Origin: Candidatus Symbiopectobacterium endolongispinus
Lineage (GTDB): Bacteria > Pseudomonadota > Gammaproteobacteria > Enterobacterales > Enterobacteriaceae
Direction: 5' to 3'
DNA: 64,000 nucleotides
NCBI RefSeq assembly: GCF_018777385.1
Contig: NZ_JAFJYB010000001.1
Coordinates: 372,001 to 436,000, forward strand
A model generated the notes under the pieces. The model had not been told where the DNA came from and searched no databases. It worked only from the letters and a program-made list of their open reading frames with translations. Every line of letters starts with the position of its first letter. Position 1 is the stretch's first letter. The position numbers and the translations under genes were made by a program. Below, one piece after another: positions 33,744 to 43,737 of the stretch.

Positions 33744-34380
33744 TTAATAAATGTGATGTTCATCCCATTTTAAATAGTAACATAAAGAGAATGATGTTTC
33801 AACATTTTTGTGATGAGTGTCACTTTTTTTAATCAAAACGACATTCGCCACCGTGCGCTGTAAGCAATAACGGTTTTGATAGTAAACGTTATCCCCAATT
33901 TTTTCTGCGGCGAGTAGGCGCTCGACAAACACAAAACCCAAGCGTTGAGCCAGCGCATTGCTGCGCTGATTTCACGGTAGCAGCCTTGATGATGATGAAG
34001 GTGTCCAGTATGGCGGCATAGGTGAATGAATCGATTAATAACTGAATCGCCTGTGAAGCGATGCCTTGCCCTTGAAAGCGTTCAGCCATCCAATAACCAA
34101 TCTCTCCCTGGGTGGCTTTCAGGCTGTTAAAGGATGCCACACCGGCCATTTCTCCCTGCCAGCGGATGAGATAGACCGCTGAGCGTCCGGCAAAAAAATC
34201 CGCGCGATTCTCTCTGATGGTTGTCAGGGTATCCTCGATGTGTCGCACGCTGTCTGGCCAGGCCAGGGTGTGACGCAGACGCGCTTTTTCCTGTTGTATC
34301 AGAGAAAATAACGCGGGGGCATCGTGCTCTTCTTGCAATGCCAACGTGAGATGCGGCGGGCAATGTAGCGTGTGTAACAT
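33744..34380 (-). pseudogene. RimL-like GNAT acetyltransferase, frameshifted
   Basis: Resembles the RimL/RimJ branch of N-acetyltransferases that modify ribosomal-protein N-termini or similar amines. I start it at ATG 34380 (MLHTLHCPPHLTLAL), which has a GGGAG site. The acetyl-CoA signature is clear: EIGYWMAERFQGQGIASQAI. After IIIKAAT an extra base near 33977 shifts the frame; the other frame reads QRSNALAQRLGFVFVERLLAAEKIGDN and ends at 33744. The last part (from about 33826) is not like the family, so the original stop may have been lost. Confidence 0.8.
33774..33802 (-). promoter_or_regulatory. Candidate sigma-70 promoter for the 32-residue ORF
   Basis: On the minus strand TTGAAA (33797-33802) and TACTAT (33774-33779) are separated by exactly 17 bases. 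The predicted start of transcription is near 33767, leaving a leader of about 43 bases before the ATG. It lies inside the decayed 3' end of the upstream acetyltransferase gene. Confidence 0.5.
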
Positions 34381-34505
34381 GAAAGCTCCCTGCTGTTGTT
34401 TTATGTGTTGTGCATCGGGAGGATGCTGTGGAAGTCTTGCCATCCGATAGTATATGATTATACTGTGCTGATCTGTTGGGTCAACGTCTTCCATCTCGAG
34501 GTTTT

Positions 34506-35438
34506 ATGAAGCAAAGGCATTTGCAATGCACGCGCCCAGCGCAGGGGCGTGCTACTTGGATCGTCACCGGTATTGTGATGTTGATGGCAACTTGGAGCGG
34601 AGCAGCATTTGCCAACGCGACGCTGATTACCGTGAAAGCGTCAGCCATTCACCCCACCCAACCCGCGATAGGCAAGGCGGAAGTTGCCTACGATCTCGCC
34701 CATTATCGGCAAAAATCTCGTGCGCTGTTTGATGATTTCTGTAAGGGAGAAGGGGCTGGGAAAGTGACTGATTTCTCGGACTCGTCGACTCTTGCCACAG
34801 CCACGAGTTTTCGCTGCGCGAAACCGGCTGGAACACATCCTGATGCGGTAAAATCGGCGGTGATTGCCCCGGATGGACAGGTTTACCTGACGGACGGGCA
34901 TCACTCGGTGAGTGCGCTGCGCGCCAGCACGCCGGACAGCGATATCACGCTGTCATTGCGTATTACCGATGATTTGTGCCATTTACCCTCAATGGCGGTG
35001 TTCTGGGATTACATGCAACAGCATCATCTGGTGTGGCTGGGGGGACCTGCGGGCAAGATTGCACCGCAGGAATTGCCCTCTCAGGTAGGTATCGACGCCA
35101 TGCAGGACGATCCTTATCGCTCAGTGCTTTATTTTTTGCGCGATATTGCCTATGAACGGCCGGAACCGTCTCCCCCGTTTTTAGAGTTTTATCTGGGTGC
35201 ATGGCTGAAAAATCAGATGGTCATTACGCCTGCGGATACGGCAACACAGCAGGCATATTTTGCTCTGTTGCAAAAGGCGGCGCAGCTTCTGATACAGGCA
35301 TCACCGCAAACCCATACCTTACCCGATTCTGCTTCGCCGACCTTGAGTCAACTGGGGCAACTGAGCGAGGTTAATCATAAAAAATTGGACAAGCTGAATA
35401 ACCCCGACGGTAAGCTGGCGCTGCTATTTCGCTCCTGA
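34506..35438 (+). CDS. Secreted ParB/Srx-like protein (DUF-type putative nuclease)
   Basis: A 310-residue protein with an N-terminal signal-like segment (RATWIVTGIVMLMATW...AAFA, cleavage expected near residue 35). It has the layout of exported ParB/sulfiredoxin-like proteins: an early PTQPAIGKAEVAYDLAHY motif, a central APDGQVYLTDGHHSVSAL motif that carries the DGHH residues of the putative active site, and a later IAYERPEPSPPFLEFYLGAW stretch. I choose ATG 34506, which follows a GAGG; the frame opens earlier with a TTG. The family role is not established; a ParB-like nuclease is annotated by similarity only. Intact and alone between dead genes and ybiT. Confidence 0.75.
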   Translation: MKQRHLQCTRPAQGRATWIVTGIVMLMATWSGAAFANATLITVKASAIHPTQPAIGKAEVAYDLAHYRQKSRALFDDFCKGEGAGKVTDFSDSSTLATATSFRCAKPAGTHPDAVKSAVIAPDGQVYLTDGHHSVSALRASTPDSDITLSLRITDDLCHLPSMAVFWDYMQQHHLVWLGGPAGKIAPQELPSQVGIDAMQDDPYRSVLYFLRDIAYERPEPSPPFLEFYLGAWLKNQMVITPADTATQQAYFALLQKAAQLLIQASPQTHTLPDSASPTLSQLGQLSEVNHKKLDKLNNPDGKLALLFRS

Positions 35439-35558
35439 AACTACGTATAGCGCGGTGCGGTGAGGGTGGGGCTCTTCTGCTTGCAAACGGCAGGCGACCA
35501 GAGGCGCTAACTGTGGCATAATGAGTGTTAAATCACACTTTTTATTTGAGTCAACGCC

Positions 35559-37151
35559 GTGTTAAGTACCAATAACATTACGATGCAGTTTGGCAGCAAG
35601 CCGCTTTTTGAAAATATCTCCGTCAAGTTTGGCAACGGCAACCGCTACGGGTTGATTGGTGCTAACGGTTGCGGTAAATCCACGTTTATGAAGATTCTTG
35701 GTGGCGATCTGGTGCCGAGTGGCGGCAACGTTGCCCTCGATCCCAACGAGCGTATGGGTAAGCTGCGTCAGGATCAGTTTGCGTTTGAAAATTTCAGCGT
35801 GCTGGATACCGTTATAATGGGGCATGCTGAACTCTGGACAGTAAAAGAAGAGCGTGACCGCATTTACGCGTTGCCGGAAATGAGCGAGGAAGATGGCTAT
35901 AAAGTCGCCGATCTGGAAGTCAAATACGGCGAAATGGACGGTTATAGTGCAGAATCCCGCGCAGGAGAACTGTTGTTAGGCGTGGGTATCCCGCTGGAAC
36001 AGCATTACGGTCTGATGAGTGAAGTCGCTCCCGGCTGGAAACTGCGCGTACTGTTGGCGCAGGCGTTGTTTTCCAATCCTGATATTTTGCTGCTCGATGA
36101 ACCGACCAACAACCTGGATATCGACACAATCCGTTGGCTGGAAAATGTGCTGAATGAACGCAATAGCACCATGATCATCATTTCCCACGATCGCCACTTC
36201 CTGAATATGGTGTGTACCCACATGGCGGATCTTGATTACGGTGAACTGCGCGTTTATCCCGGAAATTACGACGAATACATGACGGCAGCCACGCAGGCGC
36301 GCGAACGTCTGTTGTCAGACAATGCCAAGAAAAAAGCGCAAATTGCTGAACTGCAATCTTTTGTTAGTCGCTTTAGCGCCAACGCCTCGAAATCACGTCA
36401 GGCAACGTCTCGTGCACGTCAAATCGAAAAAATTCAGCTTGATGAAGTGAAAGCCTCCAGCCGCCAGAACCCCTTTATTCGCTTCGATCAGGACAAGAAA
36501 TTGTTCCGCAACGCGCTGGAAGTAGAGGCACTGGCGAAAGGCTTTGATAACGGCCCGCTGTTCTCTGGTCTGAACCTACTGATCGAAGTGGGTGAGAAGG
36601 TTGCCATCCTGGGTACCAACGGTATTGGTAAAACCACGCTGCTGAAAACCCTGGTGGGCGAGTTGGCGGCGGATAAAGGCACCGTAAAATGGTCTGAAAA
36701 TGTCAACATCGCCTACTACGCGCAGGATCATGAATACGAGTTTGATGGCGATCTGACCGTGTTTGACTGGATGAGCCAGTGGAAGCAGGAAAAGGATGAT
36801 GAGCAGGCAGTACGCAGCGTACTGGGTCGCTTGCTGTTTGGTCAGGACGATATAAAGAAGAAAGTGAAAGTGCTCTCTGGGGGCGAAAAAGGCCGTATGC
36901 TGTTTGGCAAGCTGATGATGCAGCGTCCCAATATTCTGGTGATGGACGAACCCACCAACCACCTGGATATGGAATCGATCGAAGCGCTTAACATGGCGTT
37001 GGAACTCTATCAGGGCACTTTGCTGTTCGTTTCCCATGACCGCGAGTTCGTCAGCTCATTGGCCACGCGCGTACTGGAAATTATGCCCAACAAAGTGGTC
37101 GATTTTACCGGCAGTTATGAAGAGTACCTGCGCAGCCAGGGTATTGAGTAA
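35559..37151 (+). CDS. ybiT: ABC-F family ATPase YbiT
   Basis: A soluble ribosome-associated ATPase with two ABC domains and no membrane part. Length 530, the usual. Domain 1: GANGCGKST Walker A and [19 protein letters not shown]; its signature loop is the variant [14 protein letters not shown], as in other YbiT. The linker (about 245-310) is charged. Domain 2: [29 protein letters not shown] and [15 protein letters not shown]. It begins with GTG at 35559. Family proteins adjust translation; the exact role of YbiT is not settled. Intact. Confidence 0.95.
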   Translation: MLSTNNITMQFGSKPLFENISVKFGNGNRYGLIGANGCGKSTFMKILGGDLVPSGGNVALDPNERMGKLRQDQFAFENFSVLDTVIMGHAELWTVKEERDRIYALPEMSEEDGYKVADLEVKYGEMDGYSAESRAGELLLGVGIPLEQHYGLMSEVAPGWKLRVLLAQALFSNPDILLLDEPTNNLDIDTIRWLENVLNERNSTMIIISHDRHFLNMVCTHMADLDYGELRVYPGNYDEYMTAATQARERLLSDNAKKKAQIAELQSFVSRFSANASKSRQATSRARQIEKIQLDEVKASSRQNPFIRFDQDKKLFRNALEVEALAKGFDNGPLFSGLNLLIEVGEKVAILGTNGIGKTTLLKTLVGELAADKGTVKWSENVNIAYYAQDHEYEFDGDLTVFDWMSQWKQEKDDEQAVRSVLGRLLFGQDDIKKKVKVLSGGEKGRMLFGKLMMQRPNILVMDEPTNHLDMESIEALNMALELYQGTLLFVSHDREFVSSLATRVLEIMPNKVVDFTGSYEEYLRSQGIE

Positions 37152-37768
37152 TCCATAGCCTCTGTTACCCCGCTGTGTGCAACGACTGGCGCGCAGCGGG
37201 CGTTCCGTAGCACGTCCTCGCTCACTTCCCGTTGATAGCCCCAGAATACACGGCTACCTAATACATAGGATCTTGCAATCGCTGCATCCACCACGATTTG
37301 CTGAGAAGAGCACCGTTACTCTGCTACTCCCTTAGAGTTATAGTTTCGGCTATTTATTATTTTCGCCAGCCAGCCGTTGGCTATTGGTGCCATTTTGTCT
37401 TTTCCTTTACATGAGCGATATATTCCGCGTTGTGATGTAATTCAAAAAATTTGCGCTAAAGATTTTTATTTAACTAAATTATTTAAAGAGAATATTGAAA
37501 GATTTTATGTTGACCGGCTTAAATCAGAGAAATAAGATAAATTAGAAAAAGATATGATTAATATATTTTGTTATTTAAAATCAATGAATTGTGTTTTGTC
37601 TTTTAAAGGTTAATCGATTAAGTATCGGTTTTGTAGCGTGCAAAAAATAGCGATAATTAGTTATTGAGATTATTTCTCATTTAAATTCGGTGTGAATAAA
37701 TAAAATAAAAGGATGATGCGTAAACAATCACACTTATAACAGAAATAAGCAGGCTAATGTTCCGCTGC
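37152..37768. other. AT-rich intergenic region between ybiT and the hyb cluster
   Basis: About 620 bases without a supported gene. The first 50 hold an imperfect GC-rich hairpin (37168-37200) without a T run. The remainder from about 37380 is strongly AT-rich. No transposase or RNA gene was recognised. A 63-codon frame at 37792-37983, beyond this stretch, does not resemble a protein I know and has no ribosome site. Confidence 0.4.
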
Positions 37769-37782
37769 TTGATGAAGATCAA
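37769..37782 (+). promoter_or_regulatory. FNR-type binding site upstream of the hyb cluster
   Basis: The bases ttgatgaagatcaa match the FNR consensus TTGATnnnnATCAA at every defined position. The site lies about 225 bases before hybO. Hydrogenase-2 is made anaerobically, so an FNR site here fits. The operon it would control is broken in most of its genes. Confidence 0.7.
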
Positions 37783-38007
37783 GTCTGTTAAATGAATTTC
37801 CTCATTACCATACCCGTACACATGTTGTGTGTTATACCCCACACCGTTGAAGTTGCAGGTGCGTCGGCTATCTTGCTTACTCCGCCAGACTTATCCACAT
37901 CAGTTTTCGGGAGTACGCGAGGCAGTCGTGTACCTGCTTTCGAAATCCATTGGGTAAGCTCCGTTCTGGTTACAGGAGAATAATAAAAAATTACTGAGGA
38001 AAATGTA

Positions 38008-38614
38008 ATGCTTTCCCATCATGGCGTTAATCGCCGTGATTTTATGAAGTTATGTGCAGCACTTGCCGCATCGATGGGGTTAGCGGATTTCGCTGCCGCA
38101 GAGATTGCGCAATCCCTTGGCTCCGTGCAACGTCCGCCGGTGCTATGGATTGGCGCTCAGGAGTGTGCAGTTTGTACCGAATCCCTGCTGCGTGCGACTC
38201 ACCCGACGATTGAAAACTTGCTCTTGAATACCATTTCGCTGGAGTACCACGAGGTACTTTCGGCCGCTTTTGGTGAGCAGGCAGAAGAGAACAAACACCG
38301 CGCTATTGAGCAGTACAAAGGTAAGTATGTGCTGGTGGTGGATGGTTCTATTCCGATTAAGGATGGTGGCATCTACTGCATGGTGGCTGGTAAGCCCATC
38401 GTCGATCATATCCGTGAAGCAGCAGAACATGCGGCGGCGATTATTGCCATAGGTTCCTGTTCTGCCTGGGGTGGTGTTGCCGCTGGCGGTGCTAGCCGGG
38501 CTTTCCGTGTTGGTGCACCGTAACACTCGGGATGAACGCAAGGCGGATGATGAAGATCACGCCGATCCGCATCATCCAAAGAAAGATCAGGAGAACGATC
38601 ATGACGGCGCATAA
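38008..38614 (+). pseudogene. hybO: hybO-hybA deletion fusion (hydrogenase-2 small subunit and ferredoxin subunit)
   Basis: The reading starts as HybO with a twin-arginine signal (NRRDFMKLCAALAASMG) and follows it to IIAIGSCSAWGGVAAGG at about 38495. From there the best frame is the C-terminus of HybA: AVLAGLSVLVHRNTRDER, ending at a TAA at 38612-38614 that overlaps hybB. So the second half of hybO and nearly all of hybA, about 1.5 kb by comparison with E. coli, are missing. Most iron-sulfur ligands of both proteins are gone. In the remaining part the proximal cluster motif reads ECAVCTES instead of the usual ECTGCTES. Translation of the hybO frame itself stops at 38521-38523. Confidence 0.9.
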
Positions 38615-39677
38615 AGCCAGCCCGCTGGGCGGGCGTCTGGTCAGTTGGCCGGTAATGCTGCTGGCACCGCTTGCGGTGATTTGCGGCGTATTGATTCTGC
38701 GGCGGCTTATCTTTGGTATCGGTGCGGTGGCGGCCCTGAACGGGGGCTATCCGTGGGGGTTGTGGATTGCGTTTGACCTGCTGGTCGGTACCGGGTTTGC
38801 CTGTGGCGGCTGGGCGCTGGCCTGGGCGGTTTATGTGTTTAACCGTGGGGAATATCACCCCCTGGTGCGTCCGGCGCTGTTGGCGAGCCTGTTCGGCTAC
38901 TCGCTGGGTGGGCTGTCCATCACCATCGACGTAGGTCGTTACTGGAACCTGCCGTACTTCTACATTCCCGGTTTCTTCAACACCAACTCGGTGCTGTTTG
39001 AAACCGCCGTCTGTATGACCATCTACATCGGGGTAATGGCGTTGGAGTTTGCGCCCGTGGTGTTCGAACGGTTCGGATGGAAGAAAGCGCTGAAGCACCT
39101 CAACAAGGTGATGTTCTTTATCATCTCGCTCGGGGCATTGCTGCCCACCATGCACCAATCCTCCATGGGATCGCTGATGATTTCGGCTGGGTACAAGGTG
39201 CATCCGCTGTGGCAAAGCTATGAGTTGCTGCCGCTGCTGTCATTGCTGACGGCCTTCATTATGGGGTTCTCCATCGTCACGTTTGAAGGATCGCTGGTGC
39301 AGGACGGGCTAAAAGGTCGCGGACCCAATGAACGCCCGCTGTTTACCAAGTTGAGCGCTATCACACAGGTATTGCTGGTGCTGTTCCGGTTGCCGGGGGC
39401 GCGTGAAGATTAGCGCTGGCTGTTCGTCGGCGGTCTCAGCATGCTGTTCGGGGCGGCACTGTGGCGTTTGAGCTATTCACTGCTGGCGTTCAATCCTGGC
39501 GGTGGCTACCACTACTTCCCTGCGGCACAAGAAGTGCTGATCTCCATGGGATTTGTCGCCATTGAAGTGTGCGCATACATCTTGTTAATCCGGTTGTTGC
39601 CGGTTCTTCCCGCACTGGGAAGCGTTCATAAGAATTATCAGGCCGAGGTAAAGCATGAGCCAACGCATCACCATTGA
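38601..39677 (+). pseudogene. hybB: Hydrogenase-2 membrane subunit HybB, broken
   Basis: HybB is the quinone-side membrane partner of hydrogenase-2, with about ten membrane segments (392 residues in E. coli). It starts at ATG 38601 (MTAHKASPLGGRLVSWPVML) and is well preserved to KLSAITQVLLVLF near 39385. There a segment of about 45 residues, including a membrane pair, is absent, and an in-frame TAG stands at 39411-39413. The end (FGAALWRLSYSLLAFNPGGGYHYF, ILLIRLLPVLPAL) continues in the same frame to 39677. It overlaps hybC by 23 bases. Confidence 0.92.
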
Positions 39678-41361
39678 TCCTATTACCCGTATCGAAGGGC
39701 ACCTGCGCATTGATTGCGAAATTGAGCAAGGGAAAGTCACTAAAGCTTGGTCTTCCGGGACCATGTGGCGGGGAATGGAAGAAATCGTTAAAGGTCAGGA
39801 TCCGCGCGATGCGTGGATGATTGTGCAGCGAATCTGTGGAGTGTGCACGACCGTGCACACTATCGCTTCAGTGCGCGCGGTGGAAAACGCGCTCGCGTTG
39901 AACGTGCCGGTCAATGCACAGTACATCCGCAACCTGATTCTGGCTGCACACAGCATTCATGACCATATTGTCCACTTCTACCAACTGTCGGCGCTTGATT
40001 GGGTCGATGTGACGGCGGCGTTGAATGCGGATCCGAACAAGGCGGAAGCTCTGCTGAAAGGTGCATCTACCTGGTCGTTGAACAGCGCGGCAGAGTTCAC
40101 CAAAGTGCAACAGAAGATCAAAGATCTGGTGGCCAGCGGTCAACTGGGGATCTTTGCCAACGGTTATTGGGGACACCCGGCCATGGCGCTGCCGCCGGAA
40201 GTGAACCTGATTGTCGTTGCTCACTACCTGCAAGCGCAGGAATGCCAGCGTGATGCGAACCGCATCGTTGCCATTCTGGGCGGCAAAACGCCACATATCC
40301 AGAACCTGGCGGTCGGCGGTGTGGCAAACGCGATCAACCTGGATGCCCTAGCGGTGCTGACCATGGAACGCCTGATGTACGTGAAATCGTTCATCGATCG
40401 TCTGGGTGATTTTATCGAGCAGGTTTACAAAGTTGATTGCGCGGTTATCGCAGCGCACTACCCTGAGTGGCTGACGCTGGGCAAAGGGGCTGATCACTAC
40501 CTGAGCGTGCCTGAATTACCCACCGATAACAAAGGCGGCAGTTTCCTGCTGGCCGGCGGTTATCTGGAAAACGGTGATTTCAGCAAGTATCGTCCGATCA
40601 CCAGCCACAACGATGCGTTTTTGATCGACGGCATCAAAGAAAGTGGTAAGCATGCTTGGTATAAAGATGATGAACCACTGGCACCGTGGGAAGGGCTGAC
40701 GCGCCCCAACCACACTGACTGGCAGGATGATGGCAAATACACCTGGGTGAAAGCGCCAATGTTCTACGGTAAAACCGTCGAAGTCGGACCGCTGGCTTGG
40801 TTGCTGTGCGGTTTGGCGGCCAAACATAAAGATACTGAAACCCATTTCGCGCAGGTTGCTGGCCTGTATAAAGCGCTGACCGGTAAAACGCTGGAAGAGA
40901 AGCACCTGCACTCTACGTTAGGCCGTTTGATTGGTCGTACCGTGCATTGCTGTGTATTGAAAGATACCTTGGCGCAGCAGTGGCAGGCATTGGTGACCAA
41001 TATTGGTAAGGGTGGCCATCAGACCTTTATCAAGCCGGATTTTACCCCGGACAAAGAGTACCGCGGCGTCGGGTTTGGCGAAATGCCGCGCGGTATGTTG
41101 TCGCACTGGATTGTGTTCAAGAACGGCAAGATCACCAACTATCAGGCGGTGGTGCCTTCAACCTGGACCTCCGGGCCGCGTAACTTTGAAGGGGTTCCTG
41201 GGCCCTACGAGCAATCGTTGGTGGGTACGCCGGTGGCCGATCCGCACAAACCGCTGGAAGTGGTGCGTACCATTCACTCCTTTGACCCCTGCATGTCTTG
41301 TGCCGTGCACGTGGTTGACGCGGTTAACGGTAATGAAGTCACTCGTGTGAAAGTGCTGTAA
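39655..41361 (+). CDS. hybC: Hydrogenase-2 large (nickel-iron) subunit
   Basis: Holds the NiFe(CN)2CO active site. Length 568 (567 usual). The nickel ligands are intact: Cys61 and Cys64 in RICGVC, and Cys546 and Cys549 in DPCMSCAVH. The C-terminal extension after His552, which HybD removes during maturation, is present. There is no lesion, although the small subunit it must pair with is deleted and the protease gene hybD has a nonsense codon. This looks like a gene not yet decayed rather than a working enzyme. Confidence 0.95.
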   Translation: MSQRITIDPITRIEGHLRIDCEIEQGKVTKAWSSGTMWRGMEEIVKGQDPRDAWMIVQRICGVCTTVHTIASVRAVENALALNVPVNAQYIRNLILAAHSIHDHIVHFYQLSALDWVDVTAALNADPNKAEALLKGASTWSLNSAAEFTKVQQKIKDLVASGQLGIFANGYWGHPAMALPPEVNLIVVAHYLQAQECQRDANRIVAILGGKTPHIQNLAVGGVANAINLDALAVLTMERLMYVKSFIDRLGDFIEQVYKVDCAVIAAHYPEWLTLGKGADHYLSVPELPTDNKGGSFLLAGGYLENGDFSKYRPITSHNDAFLIDGIKESGKHAWYKDDEPLAPWEGLTRPNHTDWQDDGKYTWVKAPMFYGKTVEVGPLAWLLCGLAAKHKDTETHFAQVAGLYKALTGKTLEEKHLHSTLGRLIGRTVHCCVLKDTLAQQWQALVTNIGKGGHQTFIKPDFTPDKEYRGVGFGEMPRGMLSHWIVFKNGKITNYQAVVPSTWTSGPRNFEGVPGPYEQSLVGTPVADPHKPLEVVRTIHSFDPCMSCAVHVVDAVNGNEVTRVKVL

Positions 41362-41438
41362 CGGTCACGCTGTTGTTCGTCATTCCCGCATTGGCGGGAA
41401 TGACGAGAAGGATGTCGTAAATCGTAAAAGGGTTCATC

Positions 41439-41972
41439 ATGAAAACATTGGTGTTAGGGATTGGCAACCTGCTGCTGAGCGATGAAGCAGTTGGCGTGCG
41501 CATTATCGAAACGCTTGAACGGCAATACGCATTCTCGCCGGAGATTGATATCGTCGATGGCGGCACGGCGGGCATGGAGTTGCTTGAAACCATGGCCAAG
41601 CGCGAGCATATGATCGTAGCCGATGCAGTGTTGACCGATTGCGCACCGGGCACCGTGACCGTGCTGCGCGACAACGGAGTGCCTGCGCTGTTTACCCGTA
41701 AAATTTCCCCACACCAGTTAGGGTTGGCGGATGTGCTGATGGCGCTACAACTGACGGACGAGTTTCCTCGCCGGTTAATGCTGGTTGGTGTGGAGCCTCA
41801 GTCGTTGTAATCGACGATTGGGCTTAGCGACTGCGTGCAGCGTGCTATCGAGCCTGCTCTGGCGCAGATCCTGGCGGCGTTGAGCGCCAGCGGTATCACG
41901 GTCCGCAGGAAAACGCAACAAGAACAGGCGGCGTCTCCGACCACCTGCCTGTCGGTGGAGCACTGCGTATGA
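41439..41972 (+). pseudogene. hybD: Hydrogenase-2 maturation protease HybD, nonsense mutation
   Basis: Endopeptidase that trims the HybC C-terminus after nickel insertion. From ATG 41439 the reading follows HybD (LVLGIGNLLLSDEAVGVRI, DGGTAGMELLE, ISPHQLGLADVLMAL) to VGVEPQSL, where a TAA at 41808-41810 stands where Glu is usual. The rest (STIGLSDCVQRAIEPALAQIL) continues in frame to a stop at 41970-41972 that overlaps the hybE start as ATGA. The nickel-binding Glu and Asp near the N-terminus lie in the part still made. A truncated 123-residue product may have some fold but lacks the C-terminal helix. Confidence 0.88.
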
Positions 41973-42505
41973 GTGCGCGTGTCGACGATCCCTCAATGGT
42001 GACCGATAGCGGTGTGAGTTAAGAGACGTTGGGTTTCGCGGATTCTCCCGCCGTCTGGCTGGAAGCGGCGTTTACCCGCGTCGCTCACAGTGATATGCAA
42101 ACTTTACCGTTTTATCGTGCCGCCATTCCGGTAAAAACATGCGGTTTCACACTGTTTGAACAGCAGTGGGTTGGTTGCTTGTTAACACCCTGGACGCTGA
42201 GTCTGTTGGTGTTGCCGGGGCCGGAACAGGTGTGGTCACGGCGCACGGCCGGCGAGCGTCTGGCGCTGCAATTACCGTGTGGCAATGTCACGTTTATGGT
42301 GAGCGAAATTGCCGATGCGAGCGGCCAAAACCACCAGTATCTTTCCTGTTCACTGATGTCGCCCATCGATCCCCATATGTCGGCGCAGCAGGCGTTAACG
42401 CTGGCGGAACAAAGCGCGCGCATGGCGCTGTCGCTCCCGGTGGTAGATGCCAATGCGCCGCGTAATCTCAGCCGTCGTGCGCTGTTCCTGAGAGGGAACG
42501 CGTAG
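41969..42505 (+). pseudogene. hybE: Hydrogenase-2 assembly chaperone HybE, early nonsense
   Basis: HybE helps assemble hydrogenase-2. The natural start ATG 41969 overlaps the hybD stop. Codon 18 is TAA (42020-42022). The rest reads through in the same frame (AVWLEAAFTRVAHSDM, GFTLFEQQWVGCLLTPW, QYLSCSLMSPIDPHMS) to 42505. A TTG at 42029, just after the stop, could serve as a restart and give a 158-residue product that holds the whole conserved domain, so loss of function is likely but not certain. Confidence 0.8.
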
Positions 42506-42506
42506 C

Positions 42507-42848
42507 ATGCACGAAATATCCCTATGCTACAGCACGCTAGAGTTGATTGAGCAGCAGGCGCGTCAACATGGTGCGCATAAAGTCACTGGCGTATGGCTGG
42601 AAATTGGGGCGCTGTCCTGTATTGAGGAGAGCGCATTACGCTTTTGCTTTGAATCCGTTTGCCGACAAACGCTGGCGGAAGGATGCGAGTTACACGTTGC
42701 CGTGCGCGCGGCCCGGGCCTGGTGCTGGGAGTGCAGCGCGGTGGTTGATATTTCGCGCCACGGTGCGGGTTGCCCGCAGTATGGCAGCTATAATCTGCGA
42801 ATTGATGAAGGCGATAGCCTGCAATTGAAACAGTTAGCAGTAGAGTAA
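42507..42848 (+). CDS. hypA: Hydrogenase nickel incorporation protein HypA/HybF, zinc site incomplete
   Basis: Delivers nickel to the hydrogenase large subunit together with HypB. The 113-residue frame is open and the nickel-binding N-terminus (Met1-His2-Glu3) is present. The zinc site normally has two CxxC pairs. The first is intact (Cys73 and Cys76 in AWCWEC). The second reads CPQYG, so Cys89 is kept but Cys92 is replaced by tyrosine, and the residues after it also differ from the usual CHGERL-type end. The gene follows hybE by one base. It may be open but inactive. The zinc-site loss is what I see; the effect is inferred. Confidence 0.85.
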   Translation: MHEISLCYSTLELIEQQARQHGAHKVTGVWLEIGALSCIEESALRFCFESVCRQTLAEGCELHVAVRAARAWCWECSAVVDISRHGAGCPQYGSYNLRIDEGDSLQLKQLAVE

Positions 42849-42879
42849 CGCGGTTCAACACCGTAAGGAGTCAGTTCCT

Positions 42880-43737
42880 ATGTGTACCACATGTGGCTGC
42901 GGCGAAGGGGAACGCAGAATTGAAGGTGATGAGCACGACCATCATGCTCATCAACATGCCCATGCTCACCATCACGATCATCACCATTATTCGCATCAAC
43001 AGGTCGCTTTTCAGCCACAAGTGAACGGTTCAGCTCTGCACTATGGGCAGGGGGAAGCGGGAACGCATGCACCGGGCATGGCACAACAGCGGCTGTTGCA
43101 GATTGAAATGGATGTGCTGAGCAAAAACAATGCGCTGGCTAAACATAACCGCGAACATTTTTCTGCACAAAACATCCTGGCGCTCAATTTGGTTTCCAGC
43201 CCCGGTTCCGGCAAAACCACCCTGTTGACGCACACGCTTGATCGTATCAGCAGCCATGTGCCTTGTGCGGTCATTGAAGGTGACCAACAGACGACTAACG
43301 ATGCTGAACGTATTCGTGCAACAGGGGTGAGTGCTATTCAGATGAATACTGGGAAAGGCTGCCATCTGGATGCGCAAATGGTGCATGATGCCGCGCATCG
43401 TCTGCAACTGGCGGATAACAGCATTCTGTTTATCGAAAATGTCGGCAATCTGGTGTGCCCAGCCGGGTTCGATCTCGGCGAACGCCATAAAGTGGCGGTG
43501 CTCTCGGTGACGGAAGGTGAAGATAAGCCGATGAAATATCCGCATATGTTTTCTGCTGCCGCTTTAATGATCGTCAACAAGATCGATCTGCTGCCGTATC
43601 TGGATTTCGATCTGGACGCTTGCATCGCGTATGCACGCCGTGTGAACCCGGATATTCAAGTGATTGCCCTCTCCGCCCGCAGTGGCGAGGGGATGGATGA
43701 ATGGTTCGCCTGGCTGGAGGCACAACAATGTGCTTAG
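42880..43737 (+). CDS. hypB: Hydrogenase nickel incorporation GTPase HypB
   Basis: GTPase of nickel insertion. Length 285 (290 usual). It starts with the metal motif CTTCGC and a histidine-rich stretch at about 19-39, followed by the P-loop [11 protein letters not shown] near 106-116, the metal-linked EGDQQT string, [14 protein letters not shown], and [18 protein letters not shown]. The C-terminus with [12 protein letters not shown] is present. It overlaps hypC by 10 bases. Intact. Confidence 0.95.
   Translation: MCTTCGCGEGERRIEGDEHDHHAHQHAHAHHHDHHHYSHQQVAFQPQVNGSALHYGQGEAGTHAPGMAQQRLLQIEMDVLSKNNALAKHNREHFSAQNILALNLVSSPGSGKTTLLTHTLDRISSHVPCAVIEGDQQTTNDAERIRATGVSAIQMNTGKGCHLDAQMVHDAAHRLQLADNSILFIENVGNLVCPAGFDLGERHKVAVLSVTEGEDKPMKYPHMFSAAALMIVNKIDLLPYLDFDLDACIAYARRVNPDIQVIALSARSGEGMDEWFAWLEAQQCA

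Noticed and set aside
37792-37983. 63-codon frame upstream of hybO
   Set aside because: No ribosome site, no family likeness and poor codon pattern; it lies in the likely hyb leader just after the FNR site.
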